Below, piece by piece: positions 7,148 through 15,858 of a stretch of 64,000 nt of DNA. A program made the translations under genes and the position numbers. This DNA comes from Acidobacteriota bacterium. Its GTDB lineage: Bacteria; Acidobacteriota; Terriglobia; Bryobacterales; Bryobacteraceae. The DNA is taken from positions 248,001 through 312,000 of the forward strand of contig JAKOTR010000011.1 in assembly GCA_029776225.1 (NCBI GenBank), given 5' to 3'. Below the pieces are notes generated by a model. It was not told the DNA's origin. It searched no databases and saw only the letters and a program-made list of their open reading frames with translations. Each line of letters opens with the position of its first letter. Positions within the stretch are counted from its first letter, which is position 1.

Positions 7148-9970
7148 ATGTTCCGAGTTGGACTCTTCCTTATCGCGATCGCAGCCGGCCTGGCGGCGCA
7201 GCCGGCCGATGCACTCTACAGGGATTTTCAGAATCCGCCCGGCGAGGCCCGGCCCTTCGTGCGGTGGTGGTGGAACGGGTTGTATGTGACCGAGAGCGAG
7301 ATACAGCGCGAACTTGACGTCATGAAAGCCGCGGGCATCGGAGGCGTGGAGATCAACTCGATCGAAATGCCGCCTCAGGTCCCACGCGAGAGACTCCGGA
7401 ACCTCAAGGCCCTGGACTGGCTCAGCCCGGAGTGGAACCGGATGGTTTGGATCGCCGCCGAGGGCGCGCGGAAGCGCGGCATGACGCCGGATCTGATCGT
7501 CGGGTCGGGATGGCCTTTCGGCGGGAGATTCCTGCCGCCGGAGGAGCAGATTCAGCGGATTTCGCTGGTAAAGCGTGAGCTGACCGGCCCGCAGCAGTTC
7601 CGCACGACCCTGAAGGAACTCGCGCAGCAGCGCGTGGGGCGGCGCCGCGAGAGCTCGGAGGTCGCCACTGAGCCGCGGCTTGCGTTCCTGCGCCTGGTTC
7701 CGGCGGGGCTGACGCGCTTCAATCCGGGGACGGACGTGATGGGTTCGGTGAAGCCGGACGGCACGATCGAAATCGCGGTGCCGGAGGGCAAGTACACGCT
7801 CTACGGGGGCCTGCACGAGATCGGGTTTTCGCACGTGAAACTCGGAGCTCCGGGCGCGGACGGGCCGGTGGTGGACCATTTCAACGCGAAGGCGGTGAGG
7901 AAATACCTGGACCGGCTGTCCGCCACGCTGGGTCCGGCGCTGGGCGGGAAGCTGGGCAACCTGCTCCGGGCGATGTTCGTGGACAGCCTGGAACTCGACC
8001 GCGCCAACTGGACGGGCGATTTCGCGGCCGAGTTCGAGAAGCGGCGCGGCTATGCGCTGGCGCCGTATTTGCCCTTCGTGCTGGACAGCGATTCGGATGT
8101 GCCGGAGGGCGAGTTCGCCGATACCGTGCGGCGGGCGCGGTACGACTTCGTGCTGACGCTGATCGAGCTGTTCCGGGAGCGGTTCATCAAGACCTACATC
8201 GACTGGTGCCATGAAAACGGGCTGCGCGGGCGTATACAGGCCTACGGGCGTGAGACGCATCCGCTCGAAGGCAGCATGCACGTGGACCTGCCAGAAGGGG
8301 AAAGCTGGCTCTGGGGCGAGGAAGACCGAATCGTGCCCATGCCAACGGTGGTGAACAAGTACGTCTCTTCGGGCGCTCACCTGGCGGGAAAGCGGCTCGT
8401 CAGCTTCGAAGCGATGACGAACGCGGTACCCGTGTTCCGGGAAACGATGGAGGATTTCAAAATCGGACTCGACATGAGCCTGCTGACGGGCGTGAATCAC
8501 CCGGTGCTGCACGGGTTCAACTACACGCCGCCCGAGGCAGGGTTCCCGGGCTGGGTGCGCTTCGGTTGCTACTTCAACGAAAAGAGCCCGTGGTGGCCGT
8601 ATTTCCGCCTCTGGGCGGACTACTCGGCGCGGATGACGGCGGTGCTGCGGCAGACAACCGCGACAGCGCAGGTGGCGATTCTCGGCCCGCGGGCGGATGA
8701 GTGGTCGCGCGCAGGGATGCTTTATCAACCGTTCCCGGAGGTGTACGTGCCCTGGTATCACTACCATCTCTGGGAAGCGCTGCAACAGAACGGCGTTCAG
8801 ACGGATTACGTGAGCGAGAGCGTGTTGCAGGAGGCGAAGTTTGCCGGCGGCGAAATCCGGTATGGGGAGCGGCGATACGAGGCCATCATCCTGATGGATG
8901 TCGAGTCGCTGGAGCCGGCCACGGCGCTGGCGCTGGAGCGGTATGCAAAGGCGGGCGGCAAGATCGCCTTCGTGGGACGGCAGCCGAGCCGTTCACCGGG
9001 ATTGCACAATGCCGCCGAGAAGGATGAATGGGTGCGCACGCACATCGCGGGGGCGCTCGAAGCGGGCCGAGAGCGCGTGGCTGTGGTTCCCGCGCCCGAG
9101 CGGAAAGTGCCTGCGGCGCGACCGAACGAATGGAACCGCCTGGGGATGCCGCTGGCAGAGAGGGAAAACCTGCTGGCGTGGTCTGCGGAATTGTTGAAGC
9201 GGTTTGCGATCACGCCTGCGGTTCAGATGTCGAAGACCAGCCCCTGGGTTTCGCACATCCATCACCAGCAAGGAGCGCGCGATCTGTTCTTCTTCGCCAA
9301 CACGAGCCGGAGCGAGGAGGTCCAATTCGAGGCCGTGCTGCCGGTGGGGAACAAGAGCGCGTGGGAGTGGGACCCGTTCACGGGAGAGCGGCGGCCCTAT
9401 CCGCAGCAGGGGAACCGGGTAGCGATCCGGCTGGGGCCGGCGGAGTCCCTGCTGCTGGTATTCGAGCCGGGCAGCGCGGGCCGCGGGGCGGCGTTCGCGC
9501 GCGTGCGGCGCGGGGCGCAAGCGATCCCCGTGAAGACGGTATGGCGGGCGCGATTCGAACCGGTGAGCGGAGAGCCCTTCGAGAGGACGTTTAACGAGCT
9601 GATCGATATCGGCAAGGCGAGCGATCCGGCGCTGGCCGCGTTCGCGGGCGTCGTGGTCTACCGGGCGGAGTTCGATGCCGGCGACGCGCGCCATACGGTG
9701 CTCGATCTCGGGCGGGTGCATGGTGTTTCCGAGGTGACTTTGAACGAGAAGCCGCTCGGAGTGCGGTGGTACGGGCGGCATCTTTACGATGCCCGCGGCG
9801 TGCTCCGGCAGGGAAGCAACCGCCTGGAAGTGAAGGTCACGACGATGCTGGGGAACTATGCGAAGTCGCTGGCGCCGGTCGACCCGGTGGCGAAGCGCTG
9901 GGCCGCATGGTTCCCTCCGATTTCCGCTGGACTGGTTGGGCCGGTGGAACTGGCGGAGGCGGGAAACTGA
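7148..9970 (+). CDS. Secreted glycoside hydrolase, GH106 alpha-L-rhamnosidase type
   Basis: This is probably an exported enzyme removing rhamnose from plant or microbial polysaccharides. The start is the ATG at 7148, which gives a signal peptide of about 22 residues (hydrophobic FLIAIAAGLAA, cleavage near ADA); the frame is open upstream without such features. The mature N-terminus (FQNPPGEARPFVRWWWNGL, then ELDVMKAAGIGGVEI) is characteristic of the GH106 rhamnosidase group. The 940 residues end in a beta-sandwich-like region (VVVYRAEFDAGDARHTVLDLG), as expected for a carbohydrate-binding domain. The family call is by recall of motifs. Substrate is inferred. Its stop codon abuts the stop of asnB with no intervening base. 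Confidence 0.78.
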   Translation: MFRVGLFLIAIAAGLAAQPADALYRDFQNPPGEARPFVRWWWNGLYVTESEIQRELDVMKAAGIGGVEINSIEMPPQVPRERLRNLKALDWLSPEWNRMVWIAAEGARKRGMTPDLIVGSGWPFGGRFLPPEEQIQRISLVKRELTGPQQFRTTLKELAQQRVGRRRESSEVATEPRLAFLRLVPAGLTRFNPGTDVMGSVKPDGTIEIAVPEGKYTLYGGLHEIGFSHVKLGAPGADGPVVDHFNAKAVRKYLDRLSATLGPALGGKLGNLLRAMFVDSLELDRANWTGDFAAEFEKRRGYALAPYLPFVLDSDSDVPEGEFADTVRRARYDFVLTLIELFRERFIKTYIDWCHENGLRGRIQAYGRETHPLEGSMHVDLPEGESWLWGEEDRIVPMPTVVNKYVSSGAHLAGKRLVSFEAMTNAVPVFRETMEDFKIGLDMSLLTGVNHPVLHGFNYTPPEAGFPGWVRFGCYFNEKSPWWPYFRLWADYSARMTAVLRQTTATAQVAILGPRADEWSRAGMLYQPFPEVYVPWYHYHLWEALQQNGVQTDYVSESVLQEAKFAGGEIRYGERRYEAIILMDVESLEPATALALERYAKAGGKIAFVGRQPSRSPGLHNAAEKDEWVRTHIAGALEAGRERVAVVPAPERKVPAARPNEWNRLGMPLAERENLLAWSAELLKRFAITPAVQMSKTSPWVSHIHHQQGARDLFFFANTSRSEEVQFEAVLPVGNKSAWEWDPFTGERRPYPQQGNRVAIRLGPAESLLLVFEPGSAGRGAAFARVRRGAQAIPVKTVWRARFEPVSGEPFERTFNELIDIGKASDPALAAFAGVVVYRAEFDAGDARHTVLDLGRVHGVSEVTLNEKPLGVRWYGRHLYDARGVLRQGSNRLEVKVTTMLGNYAKSLAPVDPVAKRWAAWFPPISAGLVGPVELAEAGN

Positions 9971-11956
9971 TCAACCGCGGCAGAGCTTGATATCGTCGCG
10001 GTCTTCGGAAATTGGCGGCGCGGCGGTAAAACGGGACACGAACTGGCGGTGGAGCAGTTGCGTGGAGAGGATTCCGGCCAGCGCCATTTCGTCCGTTTCT
10101 CCTATGGCCGCGCCGGTTGAGACCTTGCGCACAAGCTGTTCGACTGCTCCCGGGCGGAACAGGCCGGACGACTTGATTTCTTCGGGCGATAGCAGCTCGC
10201 GCACATAGTCCTGCAACGGCGCAGTGAAGAAACTGCGCTGGATCGGGGCGCGGTAGGGGCGCTTTGGCCGCTCCCAGAGGCGGTCCGGGAGGCATTCCTT
10301 TCCCATGCGCCTGAGCAGGCGCTTGTCCTTCAAGCCTTGCAGCTTCAGATTCGAGGGCAGGCTGTTGCAGAACTCCACCAGGCGGTAGTCGAGGAAGGGC
10401 ATGCGCGATTCCACGGAGTGGGCCATGGCCACCCGGTCGCCCTGCGAGCAGAGAAGGTACTCGGAAAGAAAAATCGTGCTTTCCAGGTACTGCGCCCGCT
10501 GGAGCGCTCCCCAGGTGGAGAACAGCTCGGGCAAACGGGGTTCGCCGTCGCGCGCGGCCTCCGCCGCACAGGCGACGTACTCGGAAAAGAACCGCCGGCT
10601 GCGGGCGTTGTTCCGCCAGCGGACCAGGTGCGAGTAGTGGGGCGAATCCACTTCGGTAAGGCCAGTCCGGAAGAACGCGGCAAGGAAGGCGGGGCTGGTC
10701 TTCGCCATTCCGGGGATGTCGGCGTAGAGGCGGCGCAGCAGCAGCGGACGCAAAGCGGATTCCGGCCGGCGCGCCCAGAAGCGGCGTATGGCGGCTTCCT
10801 TAAAGATGTCGTAGCCGGCCAGTACCTCATCGGCTCCTTCGCCGGTCAACACCACCTTGAAACCGCAGTTCCGCACGAGCTCGGAGAGCAGGAACATCGG
10901 GGCCGGGGCGGTGCGGGTGGTTGGCGTTTCCGTGTGCCAGATCACCTGAGGGAAGGCGCGCGCGATGTCGGCGTGAGTGGCTCGGACGATCTCGTGCCGC
11001 GTGCCGAGGAAGCGGGCCATGCGGAGCTGGAATTCGCTCTCGTCGAAGTCGGGATCGTCGAAGGCGATCGAAAACGTGGCCAGCCGCCGTCCGGCGCGCT
11101 CGGCGACGAGCCGGGTGATGATCGAGGAATCCAGGCCGCCGCTCAGGTAAGCGCCCACGGGGACATCGGACCGCAGGCGGATGAGGGTGGCGTCGGTCAA
11201 CAGGTCGCGGAAGCGCTCGAAATATTCGTCCGCCCGTCTGCCTTCGGCCGGGGTCGCTGTTTCGGCCTCGGGCGGAAACGAAACACTCCAGTATCGTTTC
11301 GGTTCTGGTAAGCCGCAGGGGCGGAGTTCAAGGAAATGGCCGGGCGGAAGGGCGCGGATGTTTTGGAATGCCGTTCGTCCCGGCAGCGGGCTCCAGTAGG
11401 TGAAGACCTGATCCAGCGTGACGGGGTCAATTTCGGCCGTCATGCCGGGATACGCCAGCAGCGCCTTGATCTCCGAGGCGAACAGAAATGTGCCGTTTTT
11501 CTCCGTGTAGAAGAGCGGGCGGATGCCCATGCGGTCGCGTGCGAGAAAAAGGCGCCGGTTGCGCGCATCCCAGATCGCGAAAGCGAACTGCCCGTTGAGG
11601 AGGTGGAGGCAGTCCGGGCCGTGCTCTTCGTAAAGATGGAGCAGAACCTCGGTGTCGCTGCTGGTGGTGAAGCGGTGGCCGCGCTTCTCCAGGTCCGGCC
11701 GGAGCTCGACGTAATTGAAGATCTCGCCGTTCAGAACGATCCACAGCGAGCGGTCTTCGTTGGCGATGGGCTGCTGGCCGGAACTGAGGTCGATGATGCT
11801 GAGGCGCGCGCTGCCGAGGGTGGCTGCGGGGTCCTGGTAGATGCCGAACTGGTCGGGACCGCGGTGGCGGATCATGCCGAGCATCTGGCACATGATGCGC
11901 TGCTGCCCGGTGGAATCGGACGCGCCGCTGGAGATAATTCCGGCTATGCCGCACAT
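9971..11956 (-). CDS. asnB: Asparagine synthase (glutamine-hydrolysing)
   Basis: The enzyme converts aspartate, glutamine and ATP to asparagine, or amidates another acid in the case of specialised paralogues. The N-terminal Ntn glutaminase domain starts MCGIAGI, so Cys2 is the nucleophile; RHRGPDQFG and LNGEIFNY are also seen. The synthetase domain has the PP-loop SGGLDSS (272-278). At 661 residues it is longer than E. coli AsnB (554) and resembles the long group often found in exopolysaccharide or peptide clusters, although none lies here. Transcription is probably monocistronic from the promoter at 11974-12002. Confidence 0.92.
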   Translation of the reverse strand: MCGIAGIISSGASDSTGQQRIMCQMLGMIRHRGPDQFGIYQDPAATLGSARLSIIDLSSGQQPIANEDRSLWIVLNGEIFNYVELRPDLEKRGHRFTTSSDTEVLLHLYEEHGPDCLHLLNGQFAFAIWDARNRRLFLARDRMGIRPLFYTEKNGTFLFASEIKALLAYPGMTAEIDPVTLDQVFTYWSPLPGRTAFQNIRALPPGHFLELRPCGLPEPKRYWSVSFPPEAETATPAEGRRADEYFERFRDLLTDATLIRLRSDVPVGAYLSGGLDSSIITRLVAERAGRRLATFSIAFDDPDFDESEFQLRMARFLGTRHEIVRATHADIARAFPQVIWHTETPTTRTAPAPMFLLSELVRNCGFKVVLTGEGADEVLAGYDIFKEAAIRRFWARRPESALRPLLLRRLYADIPGMAKTSPAFLAAFFRTGLTEVDSPHYSHLVRWRNNARSRRFFSEYVACAAEAARDGEPRLPELFSTWGALQRAQYLESTIFLSEYLLCSQGDRVAMAHSVESRMPFLDYRLVEFCNSLPSNLKLQGLKDKRLLRRMGKECLPDRLWERPKRPYRAPIQRSFFTAPLQDYVRELLSPEEIKSSGLFRPGAVEQLVRKVSTGAAIGETDEMALAGILSTQLLHRQFVSRFTAAPPISEDRDDIKLCRG

Positions 11957-11973
11957 GAAAAGGCTGTACTTTT

Positions 11974-12002
11974 TGTGTAACTTACAATCGTAAGCTTGTC
12001 AA
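11974..12002 (-). promoter_or_regulatory. asnB promoter with embedded palindrome
   Basis: Read on the minus strand: a perfect -35 TTGACA (12002-11997), 17-nt spacer, -10 TACACA (11979-11974). The spacer contains the inverted repeat CTTAC-AATC-GTAAG (11981-11994), a plausible operator. The start codon follows 17 nt after the -10 with no Shine-Dalgarno, so the leader would be about ten bases. Confidence 0.55.
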
Positions 12003-12120
12003 TGAAATTTTTTTCACCACTGGAAACAAAGGGTTTGGGATTCTTGCTTGACCTGCGGGCCTGGCGCCCCCAGGGCGGTCTTGTTGGCTCAGAACCCCCG
12101 GGCGGGGCGAGACTGTATAC

Positions 12121-13242
12121 ATGCAAATTCTCGGGCTGGCCGATGATCTGACCGGCGCGCTGGAGATTGGCGCGAAGTTTGCCGGGGCCGGGCTGCGGAC
12201 GCTGGTCACCACCGAGCTGACGCTGTGCCCGGCCGGATGGGAAAGCCACGAAGCCCTGGTGATCGATACTGAGACGCGGCACGTTGCGCCGGAGGAGGCG
12301 GCGGCCCGGGCAAGAACGCTGGCATCGGCCGCGCGCGAGCGGGGCGTGGGCATCGTCTGCAAGAAAACCGATTCGACGCTGCGCGGCAACATCAGCAGCG
12401 AGCTGGGGGCACTGCTCGATGCGTTTCCGGGAACGCCGGTATTGTACGCGCCCGCCTATCCGGCGATGGGGCGGACGGTGAAGCGCGGCGTCCTGTTCGT
12501 GAACGGCGTGCCGGTGAGCGAGACGGCGTTCGGCCGCGAACCTCTGAATCCGGTGCGGACGAGCCATATCGGCGAGCTGCTTGCCCCTGTGCCGGTGAAA
12601 TTGATGGAGCGAGCGCTGGCGCCCGAAGGGCCGTTCGTGCATGTATACGACGGCGAAAGCGACGCGGACATCGCGGCCGTTGCACGCTTATTGCAGGGAG
12701 TCGACGGCGTGCGGCTGGCGGCGGGACCGGCTGCACTTGCGGGGGAGATAGCGGCCCTGGTTTCGCCGGGCGGGCGGCGGACGCCGGCGGCGTGGCCCGT
12801 CATCGCGGACTGCCTGGTGGTGAACGGGAGCCTGCACGCTGCTTCGCGCGGGCAGGTACAAAAAGCGCTGGAAAGCGGTTGGCCATGCGTTGCGCCGGGC
12901 GCGTACCGTTCGGGTTGGGCCGTGCTCGAAACCCGGGAGAGCGCCGGAGAGCGGCCCGGAGTCGAATTCGCCGCGCGCCTGGGGGAGGCGGTGAGCCATA
13001 CTATGAAGCGGGCGCGGCTGGAGGCGCTGGTGGTGTTCGGCGGCGACACGGCCTGGGGCGTTCTGCGTGCGCTCGGGTTTTCCGCGCTCGAGCCGTTGGG
13101 GGAGGTGCTGCCCGGGGTTCCGGTTTCTCAAATAAGAGCCGGCGGGCGCGCGCTCTATCTCATTACTAAGGCCGGCGGATTCGGCCCGCCCGAGTTACTC
13201 GGCAACTTACGCCTCAAACTAAGTGGAGAGTCCAGGGAATGA
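12121..13242 (+). CDS. Four-carbon acid sugar kinase family protein (DUF1537)
   Basis: DUF1537 proteins phosphorylate four-carbon acid sugars such as D-threonate or erythronate. The N-terminal signature GLADDLTGALEIGAKFA and the C-terminal nucleotide-binding motif FGGDTAWGVLRALG mark the family; KKTDSTLRGN near residue 81 is the usual substrate-site motif. At 373 residues it is somewhat shorter than typical members (about 420). Its last four bases overlap the start of the PdxA-type gene, the hallmark pairing for a kinase-plus-decarboxylating-dehydrogenase route to dihydroxyacetone phosphate. Which acid sugar is used cannot be read from the sequence. Confidence 0.88.
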   Translation: MQILGLADDLTGALEIGAKFAGAGLRTLVTTELTLCPAGWESHEALVIDTETRHVAPEEAAARARTLASAARERGVGIVCKKTDSTLRGNISSELGALLDAFPGTPVLYAPAYPAMGRTVKRGVLFVNGVPVSETAFGREPLNPVRTSHIGELLAPVPVKLMERALAPEGPFVHVYDGESDADIAAVARLLQGVDGVRLAAGPAALAGEIAALVSPGGRRTPAAWPVIADCLVVNGSLHAASRGQVQKALESGWPCVAPGAYRSGWAVLETRESAGERPGVEFAARLGEAVSHTMKRARLEALVVFGGDTAWGVLRALGFSALEPLGEVLPGVPVSQIRAGGRALYLITKAGGFGPPELLGNLRLKLSGESRE

Positions 13243-14219
13243 TCATTGGTGTGACCGCGGGAGATGCAAGCGGGATCGGTCCGGAGATTTTGCTGAAGGC
13301 GTTCCGCGGCGGCGAGATCGGGTATCCGGTGGTGGTGTTCGGCGACCTTTCGGCGCTGGAGTATTACAACGAGCTTTTGGGCCTGAATGTGGAGTTCCGG
13401 GCAATCAGCCGCGCATCCGGCTATCAGGAAGGCGCGCTCAACGTGATCGACCACAAGCTGCTGGCCGGAAGCGATGTGACGCCGGGCAAACTGAACGCGA
13501 AATCGGGGCGGGCAGCGCGCGAGTACGTCATCAGCGCCGCGAAGGCAGCGCTCGCGGGTGAGATCGCCGCGATGACCACGCTCCCGATGAACAAGGAAGC
13601 CACGCAGCTTTCCGATCCGCATTTCACCGGGCACACGGAACTGATCGCTGAAGTGTGCGGGGTGAAGGATGTCACGATCATGCTGGCGTCCGAGCAACTC
13701 ATTGTGACGCACGTGAGCACGCACGTGTCCCTCACCGAAGCCATCGCGCGCGTGAAGAAGGAGCGCATTCAAACCATTCTGCGGATGACGTGCGAGGCGC
13801 TGCGCCGGCTGCGGGACAACCCGCGCATCGCGGTGGCCGGGCTCAACCCGCATGCCGGCGAGAACGGCCTGTTCGGTGAGGAGGAAATCCGGGAGATCCG
13901 CCCGGCGGTGGAGTGGGCGCAGGCGCAGGGGCTGCCTGTTGAGGGCCCGTTCCCGCCGGACACCGTCTTCTACATGGCGGTGCGGCAGAAGCGCTTCGAC
14001 GCGGTGGTGTGCATGTACCACGACCAGGGCCACATCCCGCTCAAGCTGCTCGATTTCGAGGGAGGCGTGAACGTGGCGCTCGGGCTGCCGATCGTGAGGA
14101 CTTCCGTGGACCACGGGACCGCCTTCGACATCGCCGGACGCGGCGTGGCATCGACCGCGAGTTTCATCCGCGCGCTCGATTTCGCGGCCAGGCTGGCCGG
14201 GCAGCAGGCGCACCGGTAG
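13239..14219 (+). CDS. pdxA2: PdxA2-type 4-phosphate dehydrogenase (four-carbon acid sugar catabolism)
   Basis: The protein belongs to the PdxA family of NAD-dependent, metal-dependent decarboxylating dehydrogenases. Motifs: GVTAGDASGIGPEI at the N-terminus, metal-site FTGHTELIAE near residue 130, and MYHDQGHIPLKLLDFEGGVNVALGLP (in part) with the conserved His/Asp. Length (326) is normal. Because it is translationally coupled to a DUF1537 kinase, I assign it to oxidation of a phosphorylated threonate/erythronate and not to vitamin B6 synthesis, which shares the fold. No other pdx gene is in the window. Confidence 0.87.
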   Translation: MIIGVTAGDASGIGPEILLKAFRGGEIGYPVVVFGDLSALEYYNELLGLNVEFRAISRASGYQEGALNVIDHKLLAGSDVTPGKLNAKSGRAAREYVISAAKAALAGEIAAMTTLPMNKEATQLSDPHFTGHTELIAEVCGVKDVTIMLASEQLIVTHVSTHVSLTEAIARVKKERIQTILRMTCEALRRLRDNPRIAVAGLNPHAGENGLFGEEEIREIRPAVEWAQAQGLPVEGPFPPDTVFYMAVRQKRFDAVVCMYHDQGHIPLKLLDFEGGVNVALGLPIVRTSVDHGTAFDIAGRGVASTASFIRALDFAARLAGQQAHR

Positions 14220-14375
14220 CCGAGGCTTCCGGCGGAGGTCGCCCTGTCCCGCCCGAAGATGGCAGCAGAATTGCCTACCACCCCGATTCTGGACAGTTTG
14301 GGTGTTTTTTGCCCGCCAGGCTGCGAAAAAAACGCATAGTACGTGAAGAAACTTCCTGGTACGAGGCCGGATCCT

Positions 14376-14747
14376 ATGCGACGGTTGCTTCTGGTTCTGA
14401 TGTGCGTGCTCATTGCGGCGGTTCCGCTCAGAGCGAAGCAGAAGGGAAAAGGAAAGGGCGAGAGCGGGGTAGTGGTGCGGTTCCGCGTGGAGGATGTGCG
14501 GGAAATCAAGCGCTATTACAAAGGCCGGCCATCCGGGCTGCCGCCGGGACTGCAAAAGAAACTGCGGCGCGAAGGCAGGCTGCCTCCAGGGTGGGAGAAG
14601 AAGATGGTCTGGTTTCCGGAAGAGCTGGAGCGGCGCCTGCCGCCCCTCAGGCCGGGACTCCGCCGCGGGTTGTTTGAGGCGCAGGCGGTGATCTGCGACG
14701 AGCGGACGGGCTTGATCCTGGACGTCGCCACCGTCTTCGACCCCTGA
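14376..14747 (+). CDS. Small secreted protein with LPPG repeats (RcnB/CigR-like)
   Basis: The start is the ATG at 14376, preceded by a GAGG-type ribosome site; it yields 123 residues with a signal peptide (MRRLLLVLMCVLIAAVPLRA). The mature part opens with a Lys/Gly run, then shows GLPPGLQKK and RLPPGWEKK, short repeats typical of periplasmic RcnB/CigR-like proteins. It ends with a region (FEAQAVICDERTGLILDVA) resembling the family's C-terminal beta-hairpin. Function is unknown. It is convergent with the SDR gene, with 18 nt between them. Confidence 0.65.
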   Translation: MRRLLLVLMCVLIAAVPLRAKQKGKGKGESGVVVRFRVEDVREIKRYYKGRPSGLPPGLQKKLRREGRLPPGWEKKMVWFPEELERRLPPLRPGLRRGLFEAQAVICDERTGLILDVATVFDP

Positions 14748-14765
14748 AATCCCCGTGCGGCGCGC

Positions 14766-15533
14766 TTACCGCGCGGTGTATCCGCCGTCGATGACGAGTT
14801 CGCTGCCGGTGACGAACCGGGATTCGTCGGAGGCGAGATAGACGATCCCCCAGCCGACATCGTCGGGTTCGCCGATCCTGCCGAGCGGATGCAGGCTTTC
14901 GATTTGGGCGCGCATGGATTCCACGTCCCCGCGGTCAGCGGCATACTTTTCGACCATGGGCGTCCAGATGAAAGCCGGATGGATCGAGTTCACGCGGATG
15001 TTGTCTGCTGCATAGAGGAGGGCGTCGTTCTTGGTCATCAGACGGACTGCGCCCTTGGATGCGTGATAGGGCGGCAAGTCGCCCCCGCCGACGATTCCGT
15101 AAATGGAAGAGAGATTGATGATGCTGCCTCCCCCGGCGCGCTGCATGTAGGGGATAACGTGCTTCGTACAATAGAAGGGGCCTTTCACATTCACGGTCAT
15201 CACCCGGTCCCACTCGTGTTCCGTAATTTCGTGGGTGGGCTTATCCACGCCGCTGATGCCCGCATTGTTCACCAGGACGTCGATTTTGCCGAAGGTCCGC
15301 GCGATTTCGCCGAGCACCTTGGCGACTTCGGTTTCGACGGCGACATCCATGCGCCAGAACCGCGCTGTTCCGCCGGATTCGGCGATCTGCTCCGCCGCGC
15401 GGCGGCCTTCCGTTTCCAGAACGTCCGTCAGGGCGACGGTGGCTCCCTCCTGAGCCAGAAGCCGGCAGGCCGAGCGTCCGATGCCCAGTGCGCCGCCGGT
15501 GACAACACAGACTTTGTTCTTGAGGCGGTCCAT
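14766..15533 (-). CDS. Short-chain dehydrogenase/reductase (classical SDR)
   Basis: A 255-residue NAD(P)-dependent oxidoreductase. The cofactor motif is TGGALGIG near residue 12, NNAG is at about 88-91, the catalytic Ser lies in NLSSIYG, and YHASK supplies the catalytic Tyr and Lys. A C-terminal VTGSELVIDGGYTAR is the usual SDR ending. An acidic Asp following the second beta strand (LTDVLE) suggests NAD preference. It is close to sugar-acid genes but on the opposite strand, so a role in the same pathway is only a guess. Confidence 0.9.
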   Translation of the reverse strand: MDRLKNKVCVVTGGALGIGRSACRLLAQEGATVALTDVLETEGRRAAEQIAESGGTARFWRMDVAVETEVAKVLGEIARTFGKIDVLVNNAGISGVDKPTHEITEHEWDRVMTVNVKGPFYCTKHVIPYMQRAGGGSIINLSSIYGIVGGGDLPPYHASKGAVRLMTKNDALLYAADNIRVNSIHPAFIWTPMVEKYAADRGDVESMRAQIESLHPLGRIGEPDDVGWGIVYLASDESRFVTGSELVIDGGYTAR

Positions 15534-15636
15534 ATGTGAGGGAAGGCACGCGCTGTTCCAAAGCGGCCGCTGAATCGGCTCGAAACGTGCAAGACATCAC
15601 TGCATGGCCGATTGCGAAGCTGGCCGGGAGTGTTGA

Positions 15637-15858
15637 GTGGGTGATCTTCAGAGGGGCTGCCGGGGTTGCGGCGGCAAGTACAAAGATTGCAACGGGGCGG
15701 TGAACGTTTTGCGCCGGTTTGCGGACTGGGAAGATCTTGCGGCGCACTGCGACGAGGAGACGATCGTCGGGTGGGTGAATGAGCTCGCCGACCGGCGGTC
15801 GGAACGCGCGCGCGCCGCAGCCGGCCTGGCGGAACCGGGCAACGGCACTCGCTACTAA
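15637..15858 (+). CDS. Possible small protein, unrecognised
   Basis: A 73-residue frame starts with GTG and is preceded by GGGAG. Third codon positions are strongly GC-rich, like those of neighbouring genes, and the composition (RRFADWEDLAAHCDEETIVGWVNELADRR) looks like a soluble helical protein. Three Cys occur in the first 20 residues. The stop overlaps the end of the convergent TPR gene by four bases. I do not recognise a family; it may be a real small gene or chance. Confidence 0.4.
   Translation: MGDLQRGCRGCGGKYKDCNGAVNVLRRFADWEDLAAHCDEETIVGWVNELADRRSERARAAAGLAEPGNGTRY

Noticed and set aside
13239-14219. Vitamin B6 biosynthesis PdxA
   Set aside because: Translational coupling to a DUF1537 kinase indicates the catabolic PdxA2 role.
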